64,000 nt of DNA from Entoloma clypeatum (lineage: Eukaryota > Basidiomycota > Agaricomycetes > Agaricales > Entolomataceae), in contig OY751487.1 of the NCBI GenBank assembly GCA_963565915.1, positions 4,030,001 through 4,094,000 on the forward strand, read 5' to 3'. The first letter of the stretch is position 1. Each line of letters begins with the position of its first letter. Both the position numbers and the translations under genes were made by a program. Below the pieces are notes generated by a model. That model did no database searches, was not told the origin of the DNA, and saw nothing but the letters and a program-made list of their open reading frames with translations. Shown here piece after piece: positions 14,774-27,500 of this stretch.

Positions 14774-15329
14774 TCATTTGGTATCTTTGGCCAAAATCTC
14801 CTCGACGCGCTGGACCTTTCCATAGTTGCCTGTCCCAGGTGCAATCGAGCGATCTGTACGCGTGCCGATGCGAATATCTGTGGCAACACGCAGGGCCCCT
14901 TTTGAGTGTACTGCGGCATGGCAGTCATGAATTGCTTGCGATACTTGGGACCATGGACCTTCTTATCAGAGCAATGTATGAGCACCATCCGAGTCATGAC
15001 CGCCAGCTTACCCAGGTTTGTGCCGTAACCACTGGGCGGAAGTGCAGGGCGATCAACACGATGTATGTACGCACCGATGACTAGTACTTACTGTAGCTGT
15101 GAGATTCCAGTTCTTCTGATGAGCGTAAAGCTGGATGATTAGAGGTCGCTGTGGCGCACTTTGTATGTCAAGCCCGATTTTTCGAGGACTCTCTGACATT
15201 CGGCAATGTCTTCTGCCACAGAGGGTTCGCCGGTCCCGATAGGAATGAGACAGAAGTCTGAGAGGATTGAGATTTATGGTGATGACAAGGAGTTGAACGG
15301 GTACCTGCGACGGCATAGAGATCGGTCAT
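14774..15329 (-). CDS. Ecm15/UPF0045 (MTH1187-family) thiamine-binding-type small protein
   Basis: Minus-strand exons are 15329-15305, 15257-15160, 15096-15092, 15031-15012 and 14961-14774, totalling 336 nt or 111 residues (yeast Ecm15 is similar in size). The protein reads DFCLIPIGTGEPSVAEDIAE, then VLEKSGLTYKLHGYGTNLEG, then DIRIGTRTDRS and GNYGKVQRVEEILAK. This matches the ferredoxin-like fold of the UPF0045/thiamine-binding family over its whole length. The third exon is just CTACA, flanked by CTCACAG and GTAAGT. It is the only choice I found that restores frame and the conserved YKLHGYGTN segment. The cellular role in fungi is uncertain; binding of thiamine or a related pyrimidine is family knowledge. 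The gene converges on the methyltransferase (63 bp apart) and diverges from the EH-domain gene. Confidence 0.88.
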
Positions 15330-15371
15330 GATGATGTCTATGACGATCGGACTTTGTACTTGGCGTCAACG
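15330..15371. promoter_or_regulatory. 42-bp divergent promoter between Ecm15-like and Irs4-like genes
   Basis: Only 42 bp lie between the two start codons (minus ATG at 15329, plus ATG at 15372). No TATA box is seen. The 5' untranslated leaders must be minimal or overlap the neighbouring gene. Confidence 0.5.
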
Positions 15372-17065
15372 ATGCCCTCGACCGCCGTCCAATCCCGCAT
15401 CGCAGCGTTCGAGTCCATCGCCGCAAAGCCTCACCCCAACGGCCGCAGCGTCGACACCCCCCGACAAACCGTCATTGCCTCCCCGTCTCCGTCTCCCCCC
15501 AATTTGGGTCGCAAAACTTCTCTCGTCGACCTCAAAGACTGGATTGTCGATGATGGGTCATCCGTTACCGGGTTCGCACAAGGTCGGGCTTATTACCCGC
15601 CCACAAAGGGCCAAGTATTCGACGCGAAAAGACAGTTGATAGCACCACTCATTCAACTGCAGCCGCCACCACGGCCGAGGGTGTCATCCTCGTCCACTGG
15701 AACCGCACCACCCCTCCCACCCCGCAAGCCCTCTTTGAATTCCTTAAAGTCATCCGCATCCTCTGCGTCCCTTGTTTCCCTGGGGTCTAATAACGGTGCC
15801 GCCAGCACCTCCCGTCGCTCAGACTCTCTCACTGTTAACCGCGTCCACACATATCCACCTCCCAGCCAGTCTCTCCCCAAAAACATCCCAAAGCACGCTC
15901 CCGCATCCTCTATATCATCCTTCCACTCTGTCTCCCTCTCCTCGGATACTGATCCCAGCACCCCATGCTCGCTGTCAAATCATATCGCAACGTTTCCCAT
16001 GGACCACGACACCGAGCGCGCCCTCAGGGGCACCGACCGATGCAGCGAAGCAGACTCAATAAGCCTATCCGAATCATACGAGGAAGTATCCACCCCTTCC
16101 CTCGCGAGCCCAACTGCCGAACAGGTGATCTCGCACGATTGGGCAAAAGTAATCGCGAGACGGAGTCCAGTCCCGCCGAAGCTCCCACAACGCCCCTCTT
16201 CCGCAACATCATCATCCTCGAGTGCACCCGGCGCCAAGCCCTTGCGGTCGCCTCCTTCACGACCCTCATCATCCAAACCTGATGCGCCCTTCCCAATTCC
16301 TTCCACCATATCGACGTCCACAACATATCCTGCCTTCACCTCCGCATCAAGACGCACGCCCCCTCCACCCCCTCCCGCCTCCCGCTCCACAAATCGCTCA
16401 TCCATTCAAAGCCTGAGCTCCAACTATTCCAGCCACACCCCCACCCCCTATCACCCCGGCTTCAATAAGGCGAAGCGTCCGACCCCCGTACCCGCCACCG
16501 CGCGTGTCCGCTACATCGCTGTATTCAACGCGAATGTGCTACAACAGTGTAAGGTAAAGAAGCAGAAAGAAAAGGAAAAGCCCCCGTTGTTGAGTCCTAC
16601 CGAAGCAAAGAAAACGAGGCAAGCTGCGGGGTGGAGAGGATTGTCAGTAGATCTCATTACTGGCGGTGAAGGCCTTGTAGCCGGTGCACCATCGTCAGAA
16701 GATGAAGAACCAGACGACGACCCGGTCGACGGTACGGAAAGATTGGATGGGCATGTCATCAATGCAATTTGGCGCCTTTCAAAACTAGACCGAACGAAAC
16801 TGCGTCATTTCTGGTGAGTCTTACACACCTACCATTCATTTCTAATGCCTGTAACTTGTCCCTGTGCTCTCTCTTTCAACCTTGTAGGAACGAATGTGAT
16901 CCAAGCGGTACAGGATCACTTGATCAAGATGGGTTTGTCAAGGGGATGTGGAGAATTGACGAAGAACTCAGACGAGTTAGTCGGCAAGCACTCGAGTCGG
17001 CGTCGATCCATATACGAAGCGCATATAAGCCTTCAAACCAGCTGCCGAAGCCTCTCCTACCTTAG
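15372..17065 (+). CDS. Irs4/Tax4-like protein with C-terminal EH domain
   Basis: Exons are 15372-16813 and 16888-17065, giving 539 residues. The first about 390 residues are low-complexity Ser/Pro-rich sequence with polyproline runs, probably disordered. The C-terminus (from about 470) reads HVINAIWRLSKLDRTKLRHF and then NECDPSGTGSLDQDGFVKGM. This is an EH domain with the EF-hand-like D-P-S-G-T-G-S-L-D loop, which binds NPF peptides. In yeast, EH proteins of this layout (Irs4, Tax4) regulate phosphoinositide turnover and autophagy scaffolding. That role is inferred from architecture. I chose ATG 15372 because upstream sequence belongs to the 42-bp divergent promoter. Confidence 0.75.
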
Positions 17066-17221
17066 TTGTTGACCTCAGCTGGAAATGATCTAAACAACAG
17101 CCACCCGACCACAGTCCCCATCCATGCTGCTATCAGTGATTTGGAGATTAATGTTCTGCGTGAAATCAAGAAAGATGCATGCTCAACAGATAGCAAACTC
17201 ATACATTTGTAACACTAGTGA

Positions 17222-20200
17222 TTATAGTACACCAGCGCCGCCTTCCTTCCTGCCATAAATCTGGGCCAATAATCCCAAAACCCCTCCATCTTGCATCCCA
17301 TCATCCTCCTCCTCGCGATCATCATGCAGTCGCTTCGCACCATCAATATAAGGTCCACCTAAGCCACTGCCACCAACAAGACTGTCAGATTCAGGATTCC
17401 CGTGAATTTCACTTGACATATTTGTATGAGCCGTGTCATCGACTCGCACGCTTCCCTGAGAATCACCAAGCACCGCCGTCTGTGCGGTCGAGAAACCACC
17501 AAAAATCGAGGATGCTGACGGCCCAGCGGCCGTACCCATCGTCGATGCTCCCATGCCTCGCCTACGCGCGGTAGGCCCAACCTGGCTTTGCCGCAGGGCA
17601 CGATCATACTCTTGTGCCTTCTCTGTCAGCGACCGTTCAACTGGCTTTGGTGATTCTTCGGCAAAATGCACCGTTCCGTCAACTCCAGCGCCTTGCTTGC
17701 GTCGACCAAACGCATGCATATGGTGAGCCGCATTGAGATCTGCTATTCGGCGAAGGTAGAGCGATCCCGAAGGATCCGATGGATTCCAATCCGGATTTGC
17801 AGCCTATGGTTTGTCCCCTTTAACTCTGGGTAACAGTGTTCATCGGTATGAAAGGGTTACCTTGAAATTTAAGAAGCTTTTCTCCATTTTGCCCTCATTC
17901 GATAGCATCTTTTTGTCCCGAGTCTGCTTCGGCGCACCAAACTATCGGGTTGTCAAGATCAAGGAATAATGTTTTCACATCAAAACATACCTTGACATTT
18001 CCATGCCTTTCGAAATTGAATTCGGCGAAACTGCAAACGTAACCTCGCCCTTCAACATGCACAGAAAACTCCCGGAAAAAGTCGATGATCGTGGGTGCAC
18101 AATCCGGAAGTGAAAGCCACAAGACGAATGGTGTAAGGACCACCGACAACAGCTCCTGAACGAATATCAAGACTTTCATGGCAAAAAGTTCCCCGAACTC
18201 TTGATGAACCTATTCAGTAATAAACAGAATGTAAACCACAGAAGGCTGTCAATTGAAGCACGTGTTACCTTCTTACTGTGGAGCTGTCCTTTCCATTCAT
18301 CCGGCATGTAATGCGTATAATTGATGACCTCTGTCATTAACAACTCAGGATCAAACACCCTGTTGTCTTCGGGTATCGTGCCTCTGGCCACGGTAAGTAT
18401 GGCACCAAAGACTCCGAGATAAAAAACAACAGTCCGATGTGGGGTTATCTCGAAATGAAAGAAAATATCAGGGTCAATGACCGTCGCAAGAACGAGCACT
18501 GCGGCGAACGAGCCCGCAATGAAAGCCACAAATCTGAAGGTTTTGTAAGGACGCAGATAATTATCAGATATCCAGGACACCCCACCTCATAATGATTGTC
18601 ATCTTCTCGTTTGGGAACTGCCCAATATACATACTTGCAAGGGGATAGCTTTCATCAAGTCTCCTCACAAATAAATGAGGTAGTTCATTGAATTCTCGGA
18701 ACTTCCACCGTGCGAAGGATGTGTAACGACGACCGCCAATAGACGACGGGTCCTTGTGGTATTCCTGAAATGTTGCAACAGAATCTATGAACACGCGTTA
18801 AGCGAGGAAAGAGATGAGCCTACCTCGAAATAGCGAAAGAATGAATACATGATGAGATATAGCACGATGAACGGGGCAAAGATCGCGTTCAAAATTCCCA
18901 TGAAGATAAACCGTCGTTTGAGCCTGGCGACAGTCAGAAATGAAGATAGATAGGCTTGAAATGAGAGTTGTCTACCCTTCGGTCAATGCATGCCTGTTCT
19001 TTGACTTCAGGAATACTTTCCGAACCCTCCCGTGTTTATCAAACAGATACTCCATCAAGCAGAACCTAAGATTCCACTCGAGGGCTTGTGTCAGCATCTT
19101 CCCCTTTCCTCTTTTTGACACGTAACCTGTGAGGAACAGTGGCAATGGCACACGCAGGTCCAGTAACTCCTTATTGAAAAGAGCAATTAGATAATTCTCT
19201 TGTCGCATAATCCTATTGGCAATGTCATGCGCATCGAGCTTGGCTGCTGTTATATCATTTGACTTCCGGGCGTGTTTCGAGGATATTGCGGTCAGTGGAT
19301 TTTCCTCACGAATAGCACCAATGCGGCGGACAATTTCTGGCCATGATATAGTTTGGATATCAGCCTAGGAAAATAGGGTGTTCAAAACTACCTTTACCAG
19401 ACCTGGAAGGAGATTACTTACATCGGGAATCCTTAGTAGGTGGGTATAGAAATTATACATGTCGACCAAGCGAAGGACTCCAAGGATATAGGTGACAATT
19501 TGCCATATGTAGAATGCTGTGAAGAGGAGAAAAAATAGGAGAGTGAAGCCGGAGAACCTGTCTAAAGCGATTGGAACGGCCATATGCAAGCAAGGTTATG
19601 TACTGACCTCGATACACAGCGATCTATCACGACATGTGAGAGTTTTGTGGGTTCTCCATGGCGGAACTTGGAGTAGTCGATGCAACCTAGTAGGAAAGTA
19701 GAAAACCCAATGACGAATCCCACAGTCCTAGAGCATTATGTCAATTCTCGAGAGGTGGCATATAGGAACGGTGTCACCTACAAAAGATTCAATCCTCTTG
19801 AAAGGGCAATACTATAGATCCCCTTGCCTTCGTAGTAATGATAGACCTCTTGCAAAAAGGCGTCTAGGTTATAAACATTCACCCAATTCCATAAGGCTTT
19901 CTCATAATCGTCCAACCCACGTAACGGTTTCGATTGCCGGGAATTGTAACACGTGGATACTGCAGTGTTTCGGGGTGTGCGTTCCGAATCATCAACCTCA
20001 GATGGTTTGGGGGGTATTGAAACGGGAGGCGGAAGACCTTGTGCAGGAGAGTCGGGTGGCACCTTTCTCCCAGCGACAGAATGTAAAGGCCTCCTGCTGC
20101 CCGGTATAGGCTTGGCAGGCGCCCTCTGCTTTCCCTTCGAAGTGCTCGAGTTGTGCGCGGTCTCTATCATAAAGCTCTGCGGCACCTCATCGTCCGATGA

Positions 20201-20620
20201 CTCTTGCTCGTGCATCTTATCTTCCTTGTGAATGTTTGGATGTAATACATTCATTTCCGAAGCCGCTGCATCCCATGAGACTTGCCGGTGACCCTTTGAA
20301 TTGGACTTTGTCCGTCCAGCGGTGCTCTCATAGATGGTGGTTCGGCTTCGTCCTGCCTCCAAATCCTGTTCCGATCCCTCTTTTCTGTAATTCCCTTCAT
20401 CGTTCCGACCCTCTTCTTCTGCTTCCTCCTCCTCCTCCTCTTCAGGCAACGCCTGGTTGGCTTGTGAATACCCATGGTGCGTCCTTCCCATGGGATTGAG
20501 CATGTTGAGAAATAGACGTGAGCTCGAGGGGCCAGAAGCAAATAACGATTGAGATGCATGGAAAGATCTCGATCCCGACATGGGTTGAGGATGGCGCCCC
20601 GTGCGGTCGGGCATGGGCAT
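17222..20620 (-). CDS. ATG9: ATG9, autophagy lipid scramblase
   Basis: This is a multi-pass membrane protein of Golgi-derived vesicles that seeds the autophagosome. Minus-strand exons are 20620-19782, 19727-19608, 19557-19422, 19364-18976, 18923-18824, 18764-18586, 18533-18269, 18209-17991, 17941-17861 and 17803-17222, giving 969 residues. A long acidic, disordered N-terminus (to about 230, with a poly-Glu run) precedes the core. Diagnostic stretches are [55 protein letters not shown] and [10 protein letters not shown]. These and several hydrophobic segments match Atg9. The C-terminal 250 residues are low-complexity and end with [10 protein letters not shown]. Start ATG 20620 is the first in-frame Met; a second lies two codons later. 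All introns are 49-59 nt with normal phases. Confidence 0.93.
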
Positions 20621-20775
20621 TGGGGATTAAAAGGCCTCAAGAGTTTTCTGAGTCAGTCACTACTATTTCGTCACGTGGCCGACAAGTGTACACTCATAAG
20701 GGTTCAAAATTGAAATCTGGAGTTGGTGACAAGTCGAGAACGAATCGTATTGAGAGATTATAGTAGCACTATGGA

Positions 20776-21971
20776 TCAGCACACCCCAGTAGCTTTATTG
20801 TCAACAACGCTTGCCCAAAGGCGGCTCGAGAGTTCAGCTTCGAGTTGTCTCTTCCCCTCAAAACCTGACCACCAGCTACCAGCCGCAAGGTTAAACCCCC
20901 CCGCACGAAGGTCAATATCGGGATCAAAACGCCTGTTGGCATCACTGTCCTCCCCAGCGCCTTTGACATGTCGAAGGATGCACTGACGAAAGTGGTTCCG
21001 TAAAAGATCTGGAGATTGAAGATAGCGCTGTGCTTCATGAGGGTTGCGGTAGAATGTTCTCCCGTGTGGTGAACGACCAGGGTCACGACCCACAAAGTCG
21101 TAAACACGGTAACTGTCCTGCAGAGGGGTGACCATAAGTACCGCCCTTGCCATAAATTAAGTTCTCACATCAGGGTTTACTGAAATAGAGTAGTCGTCGA
21201 ACATACGATGCTCTGTTGAGGAGCACAAGAAGCCTTGTTGGATGGAGTTCATCTCGAATCCTGACATGACCTGATCGTCCTCGATGAAGCGCTTGTAGTT
21301 CAAACCAGTCCACTTTCACCTATTCAGGAGTTGATACGAATATAACCAATGGAAACCCACAATGTCTGTCTCGCTGAGAGGAAAAATATGGGCAGCTTCG
21401 AATCCCGTATAGTCTGAACCCGCAACCAATTGACCCGTAATACAGTAACGTCCATCACGCTCTCTGACTCGCGCCACGAAATTCGTATCCTGATACATTT
21501 TCAGTAATCTTAAGTATCCAAGCAATGCAAACATACATGTGGAGTATACGTATGGTTAATGAAGTATGCTCGTGTGCGAGGCACATCTGTCGTAAGATAC
21601 ACCATGGCTTGGGCCGACGCTGGAACGATTCCATGAGCACCTGATACCAGGATACAATGGAGGACCTCACCAGGAGGGGGCGTGCGAATGACATAGCGCC
21701 CTGGTTGAATTTCATCCTCGCTACCACTATCGAGTGCTGCGCCACCAACAGTATGATTATTGTTGAATTGGGACGGAAACAAAGCCCAGTCGCTGGATAT
21801 AGCATACTTCGTTGATCCAGCTGACGAAAGTTGAAATCGAAATACCGCCATGTTGAAAGAAGCCTGTTGAGCTTTAGCGAGGTCGATGGCAGATTTCATT
21901 GACTTACCAGCGACTTCCGCACCATTTGAGGAACTGAAAACGTGTATATTGCGTCGAGGAATCACTGTCAT
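20776..21971 (-). CDS. HNH-nuclease-domain protein of the basidiomycete-expanded type
   Basis: Minus-strand exons are 21971-21537, 21489-21361, 21312-21169 and 21117-20776, giving 349 residues. The centre reads VRERDGRYCITGQLVAG, then FEAAHIFPLSETDIW, then MNSIQQGFLCSSTEHRMFDD and YSISVNPD. This is the HNH_2-type core: a CITG strand, the EAAHIFP histidine, and the N and H residues of the third part. Intron 2 ends at acceptor GAAAG (21313), picked because it restores DIWTGLNYKRF. Mushroom genomes carry many such proteins of unknown role; nuclease activity is predicted from the motif only. It is the last conventional gene before the repeat-rich half. Confidence 0.8.
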
Positions 21972-23022
21972 GTTGCAAATTGCACCGCCACCATCAAAAC
22001 GACCCTTTGTTTTCCCACAAACCTAGTCTTATAGTGGATGACTTTCCGTAACATTTAGAAAGCTAGAAATAAATTCTAAACCTTTCTAAACCCTTGATGT
22101 GAGTGTAGCCGAGCCAAATGTGGACGAGGTACATGTATCTGTCATCGGGGTTCGAAAACACACCGTTTCTAAACCTTGAATCTAAACGAGGGTCCTCCAC
22201 CCCCCTTCTAGTCTAAATCCACCATTTCTAACTGCTTAGTGTCGCTTATGAACATTTTGATCGTCCGGGATCTCCTTGCAATCTGAACCCTTTCCCCCGC
22301 TCTAGTGTGTTGCTCGCCCCTCCTCTCCGTCCTCGAATTGACCCAAATGATACTCGCGATGTCCTGACGATGTTTTTCATGGTATGGCGAGGTGCATAAC
22401 TCACTGAACTTCAGTGTGCTTACTCACGCCAGCCCATGATGGCGGAATTGTGCAGGTGATGGCTGGAGGTGAAATTTGTTCTTGGAGTGATCTGTTCATA
22501 AATTCAGATGTTGTTTATGGTCTGGAAACCTTGATCCAAATTCTTTCAAGTCCGCTCGCTTAGCATTTAGATAATAATCTAGGATTCTAAACATTACAGA
22601 CAGTTATCCAGTAATAGAGTATGTTTGCAACTTGTTTCCAGACTATTTCCAGGCTAGTTTAGGCTTTTGATTGGCTGCACAGTGATTGGCTGTAGGATTG
22701 TTTGCTCTTATCCTCGACACCAGCAGAAACTAGCACTCCAGCTCTGGCCAACCTCACCAAGTACACCACCAATGCTGGGGAATGTCACAACGACATCAAG
22801 GGAAAGTTATTTGATGGTGTTGCCACTGTGTTGTTTCGATGTTCCCCAACCACTCAGATCTGCACCATTTCCCATATCAATCAATGCTTATTTGAGAGTG
22901 TGTCATTTGATGACATAAATGAAACAGCTTTGTGCAATGCATACGAGAAGTGTTCCAGAGAGGTTTGCACGCAGACCACCAAATGATGCCATGAATGAGT
23001 CTCAAGAGCACACCAAAATGAC
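21972..23022. other. AT-rich intergenic stretch, no gene recognised
   Basis: This is about 1 kb between the HNH gene and the first LTR. TTTCTAAACC-like words recur (near 22074, 22084, 22164, 22571), suggesting a decayed repeat, but I see no boundaries. A 94-codon open frame at 22702-22986 resembles nothing I know and has no evident splice or promoter context. Confidence 0.4.
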
Positions 23023-23492
23023 TGTTACAGTCCAATCAGCTCCGACGATTTCCGACCAATTCCAACACCTCTGACACATCCGACATTTTGACTAATACTT
23101 ATTATGCATACTTACTGTTATGAATCTCGTTACTACATATATTACTTACATCCAACCATTTTACTTATATTAAGCATCTCCGACTGCCACTCATTATCCG
23201 ACTCCAATGAAGCCACACGTCCTCCAACATAGTATTTAAACTTATGTAGAATTGTGTATTAGCTTCAGTTTGAATATCAACTTAGATTTGACATCACACC
23301 TCCCGTCCTCTTTTCTACTCTTAACTTGAGTCCAACCTCTGATCCTCCAAAATAAGGACACCAATGTATTAGCAAGGGTGCAACACACAAGTTGAAGCCA
23401 AGTCCTTGCCCCTATGTTGCACGCGCTCCGACCCTCCTACCCTCCGACACATCTGACATAGCTCCGATGTTTTTGTTGATCAGTTCTTAACA
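23023..23492 (+). repeat. Gypsy0 5' LTR
   Basis: It starts TGTTACAG and ends TTCTTAACA (470 bp) and aligns along its length with the Gypsy1 and Gypsy2 LTRs. A TATTTAAA box lies at 23233-23240. The predicted transcript start is near 23266, at the sequence CAGTTTGAATAT. Confidence 0.85.
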
Positions 23493-23494
23493 GT

Positions 23495-23506
23495 ATATTC
23501 AAACTG
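23495..23506 (+). promoter_or_regulatory. Gypsy0 self-priming primer-binding site
   Basis: ATATTCAAACTG lies 2 nt after the LTR and is the exact reverse complement of LTR positions 23266-23277. Confidence 0.6.
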
Positions 23507-23538
23507 CCACTCGCTTATCCGTATTTCAAATTCCAGTT

Positions 23539-23900
23539 ATGGCAGCCCGCAACACTCAGAACTTCCACGCAGCAGCAGCCGCAGCAGAAGCTTCAAATCT
23601 GCAGGACACCAGGGCATCATTTCTACATATGTTCCAAGATTCTTCCACAGAAGAATCTGCACCCAAACCCGACCCCATATCTCTGACACCTTGTCTCTGA
23701 ACACCTCAGACACAGGTACCTCCAATTCCTGAAGGATCCCATCATTCTCACAAATCTCTGACCTCTCCTTTTGATGACAACAATCCTTTCCATCACGAGC
23801 AAACTCCAAACCTCACCGAAGCAATTATGCTTATGACACAGGAGCTCCGACGCAGAGAGACTCTGAAGACTCCGAAAACAAAGTCGAAGGAACCCGACAC
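23539..23900 (+). pseudogene. Gypsy0 gag, N-terminal fragment
   Basis: It begins MAARNTQNFHAAAAAAEAS, matching the start of Gypsy2 gag (37939), and runs in frame until CTC-TGA near 23698 (CTC-CGA in Gypsy2). Similarity continues to the Copia1 insertion in the PDTF codons. CpG sites of the intact copy are mostly TpG or CpA here. Confidence 0.8.
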
Positions 23901-23905
23901 CTTTG

Positions 23906-24215
23906 TGTTGAAACTTTTCCATCATGTAGATTAGATTAGATTAGATTACATCACATGACCATTTACACATCTTCGATTACATACTTATTTGGTTGGTACA
24001 AACAGTAGTACGGTATATAAGACCAGGAAACTGTCAATATCAACAAGTTGTCTCTTGACTCTTAACCAGCTCCATTGCTCTTACCAGCCTCAACCGCTCT
24101 CACCAGCCCCACCCTTCTCAACCAAGTAAGTGACTAGAACGGTAGAGTAGAGTACTTCCACTGTAGCTGTGTTGCTCAGTACATCTGCGGCTAGCGCCCA
24201 GGTGGAACTTCAACA
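23906..24215 (+). repeat. Copia1 5' LTR
   Basis: TGTTGAAACTTTTCC to GGAACTTCAACA, with inner GATTA pentamer repeats and a TATATAAG box. Nearly identical to the 3' LTR. Confidence 0.9.
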
Positions 24216-24227
24216 GGTTATGGGCCC
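24216..24227 (+). promoter_or_regulatory. Copia1 half-tRNA primer-binding site
   Basis: GGTTATGGGCCC directly after the LTR is complementary to the anticodon-arm region of initiator tRNA-Met, the half-tRNA primer known from Drosophila copia. Confidence 0.65.
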
Positions 24228-24573
24228 CGGATAGCAGAGGGACTTGGGAACGCTGGCAACAGCAAGTACCTGCCCACTCTACCCTGGTTGACAGGAGAAC
24301 CAATCACAAGATCTAGGTTCTGAGTCATACTTCTTCACATATGAACCTGGGAATGTCATTACGACAAGTACCTGTCATGAAGCGTCCCTAAGGGAATTGA
24401 CTTAGTATACGTCATGTGGAAACGTTGATCGTACCTCATACACTTCTGACAAAAAGGGTTTTTCCAACAACCGCTATTCCTGAAGGGAATATGTTATGAG
24501 GAATCATTTATTTGTTTTCTCTAAAAATCAAGAACATTTCTGATTGGGAAAACTCCTTTTATATTCATTAAAA

Positions 24574-27500
24574 ATGTCTACCTCTCGCTCCGCCCTCGAC
24601 TCCATCACCGTCTTTGACGGCATCGACTACCAGAGTTGGGCCGAGAAAATGAAATCCTATCTCCTCCATCAAGGAGTCTGGCACATCGTATCTGGCAACA
24701 TTGAGGCCCCGACATCGCCGACTTTACGGTCACGGTCTCCACCCCTGCCTCCGCCACTTCTACATCTGCAACCCAACCTCCAGTGGTCACCACTACCGTC
24801 GACCAACCCGCCTTCCACAAGGAAAGGAAAATTTGGATCAGGGACAATGACATGGCTCTGGGTTCCATCCGCCTCAAAGTCTCCGAGGCGATCAGGAGGC
24901 ACATCAAGGACGCCAAGTCCTCAAAAGAAGCCTGGACATCATTGAAGGACGCATACTCAAAAGTCTCCCCCGCCACCATATTTGGCGATTTCAAAGCCGC
25001 AGCCTCTTTCAAACTGTCTGGTCGGTACCCTGTTCCGGAAATTGAGCGCCTTGGGTCACTCTTCGCTCGCCTTAGCGACTCAAAATTCATTGTGCCTGAT
25101 CTGATGCAGGCTATGATCTTGGCAAGTGCCATTCCTGACGCTTGGTCATCTCTCTCCACTGCCCTCTTTCAGGTCTATGATGCCAACGACTTCACATGGC
25201 AGGCCATCACCGACAGCATCGTTTCAGAGTACAGGCGCAAGTACGCAATAGGGTCTACTCGGGCGTCCAACGAGCAGGCCCAGAAAATCTCCGGGACTAA
25301 GCGAAAGGGGCAAGACCCCAAATGGGAAAAGCAGACAGTGCTGAGTACCTCGCATAACAACACTGATGAGCAGTCTAACTCGACCGACCCAAGTACCGCT
25401 TCTGAAAAGAAGAAGGGAAAGGGACGCTGGCGCAACCAGAAGAAGCGCGCCAACAACGTAGACAACGACTCCGACCACGCCGAGGAGATGGTCGAGTTCA
25501 TCGCACCGGCCATTGAGCAAACCCCTCGTCATCCTGCTCCTTGTCCTCTACCCCCTCGTTGCCCTGCTCCTTATTATGCACCGTCTTTCACCACCGTAAC
25601 CGGTCGCGGAAAGACTTCCTTTACTGTACAACCTGAGTCAGAAAGGATGCAGTCACTACTGCAACACATGAACCCTCCTCCTTCCCAGTACACCGGGCTT
25701 CCTTCTGGAAAGCTGTCAGCATGGAAAAAGAACGAGAGGGTGAGAAAACTCGCCCGAGAAATCGGCGCCCGACCCTCTGGGTCAAATCTTCGCATCTTGG
25801 ACACCATCATTCCAGACATCGACGAGAGGCCAACTAAACAGCATTGAGTAACTCCGCCGTTAGACCAATCACTGCGGATGATGGACATTGACCAAGAGCG
25901 AATGGGACCAGACGAGTTTGTGGACGAGATTGAACTTGATGGTTCGTCAAAATCTTCTCTCAAACCTTATCAATTGCGGAACGCTAATAATACCTCTCAA
26001 CAGGCGTATAATATATTAGCCAGTACCAGTACAGTTTGCGTAGATCACTTCAGCAGTGATCTACATAAAAAATATATAAAACATTTTGCCTCCTGTACAC
26101 ATTGTAAGGAAAAAGAACGCGCACAATGGATATTAGATTCCAGTGCTTCTTTACACTTTACGCATGAGTTCAAAGACTTTGCATACTATAGACCTCTCAC
26201 GGTCAAGCGATTCGTCCAAACTGCTGCTAAAGGAAAGAAACTGGAAATACTCGGAGTTGGGGCCGTTCCAGTATGGCACACCCTAAATGGTGAAGTTAAA
26301 ACCCATCTCCTCAGACCGGTATTTTACATCCCCGACATGGACACACACCTATTGTCCCTAGGCGTCTTTCTTAACCATGGTTACAAAGTAGACAGGACTC
26401 ATGGAGAAATCAACATCTCCAAAGGGCTGAACAAAATCCAGTTTTCGCCCCACATCCTTGGTCAAACCATTTACTGGTTAGATACTGAAATACGCTATGA
26501 CCAGATCCATGCGATCTCGAGCAAAATCACTGTCGAAACATGGCACAAGCGCCTTGGTCACCCAAATGATCAAGCACTCTGAAAGATTCCCACCAGTACC
26601 AAAGGGGTACCTGAGACACTAGTACGTGAGAAATCACAGGAAAGTTGCACAGGTTGCCTCAAAGGGAAAATGCCGAATCAGTCATATCCCAATTTGATGA
26701 CAAGGGCAACCAAAACCTTTGATCTGATCCATTCTGATCTCAAACAGATATCCACAGCATCATACCATAAATATAAATATTTCCTCATGTTTTTGGATGA
26801 TTTTTCATCCCACGTCTGGGTTGTCTTGCTTAGAAAGAAGTCGGATGCCATCATGGCACTGCGACAATTTCTTGCGATGATCCAGAATCAGTTCGCCGCC
26901 ACTCCTAAAAAATGGCGAGTTGATGGAGGTGGAGAGTTTGACGAATACAAGGATGTACTTGCCGATCATGGAGTTCTGATCGATGTCACGCTCCCGTATC
27001 AGCACCAGCAGAATGGTAGAGCAGAACGGATAAATCGAACCCTGTGGGAGAAATCTCAGGCCTTGCGCTTTGATGCGTGCTTACCCCCTATGTGGTGGGA
27101 ATTCTGTTTGGAACATGCAGCGTTTCTCTACAACAGAACCCCCATGCAGCGTCTCGAATGGAATACCCCTTATTTCAGGGTGACCAATGAGATCCCTGAT
27201 ATGTCAAGCATCAGAGTCTTCAGATGTCAGGCATATGTGTATATCCCAAAGGAAAAACGTAGAAATTCCCTGGAGTCTAGATCTCGATTGATGATTTATC
27301 TCGGATCAAAACCAGGGGTCAAAGGATACCATTTCATGGATCCTGAGACTAATACAATTTTCATGGGTGGGAAAGCTATCTTTGATGAAAGCAAGTACCC
27401 TAGATGCCACATCGACCCTTTGCCAGAAAACCATCCAGAAATGGAAAACCCAGAACCGGCTGATGAGTTTGAGGACCTCATCCCCGGAAACGATGACAAT

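Noticed and set aside
15092..15158. Larger exon (39 or 24 nt) instead of the 5-nt exon in the Ecm15-like gene
   Set aside because: Those lengths leave the following GGYGTNLEG exon out of frame and insert residues absent from the family.
22702..22986. 94-codon ORF as a small secreted protein
   Set aside because: No signal peptide at its start, no recognised family, no splice or promoter support, and located in AT-rich repeat-like DNA.
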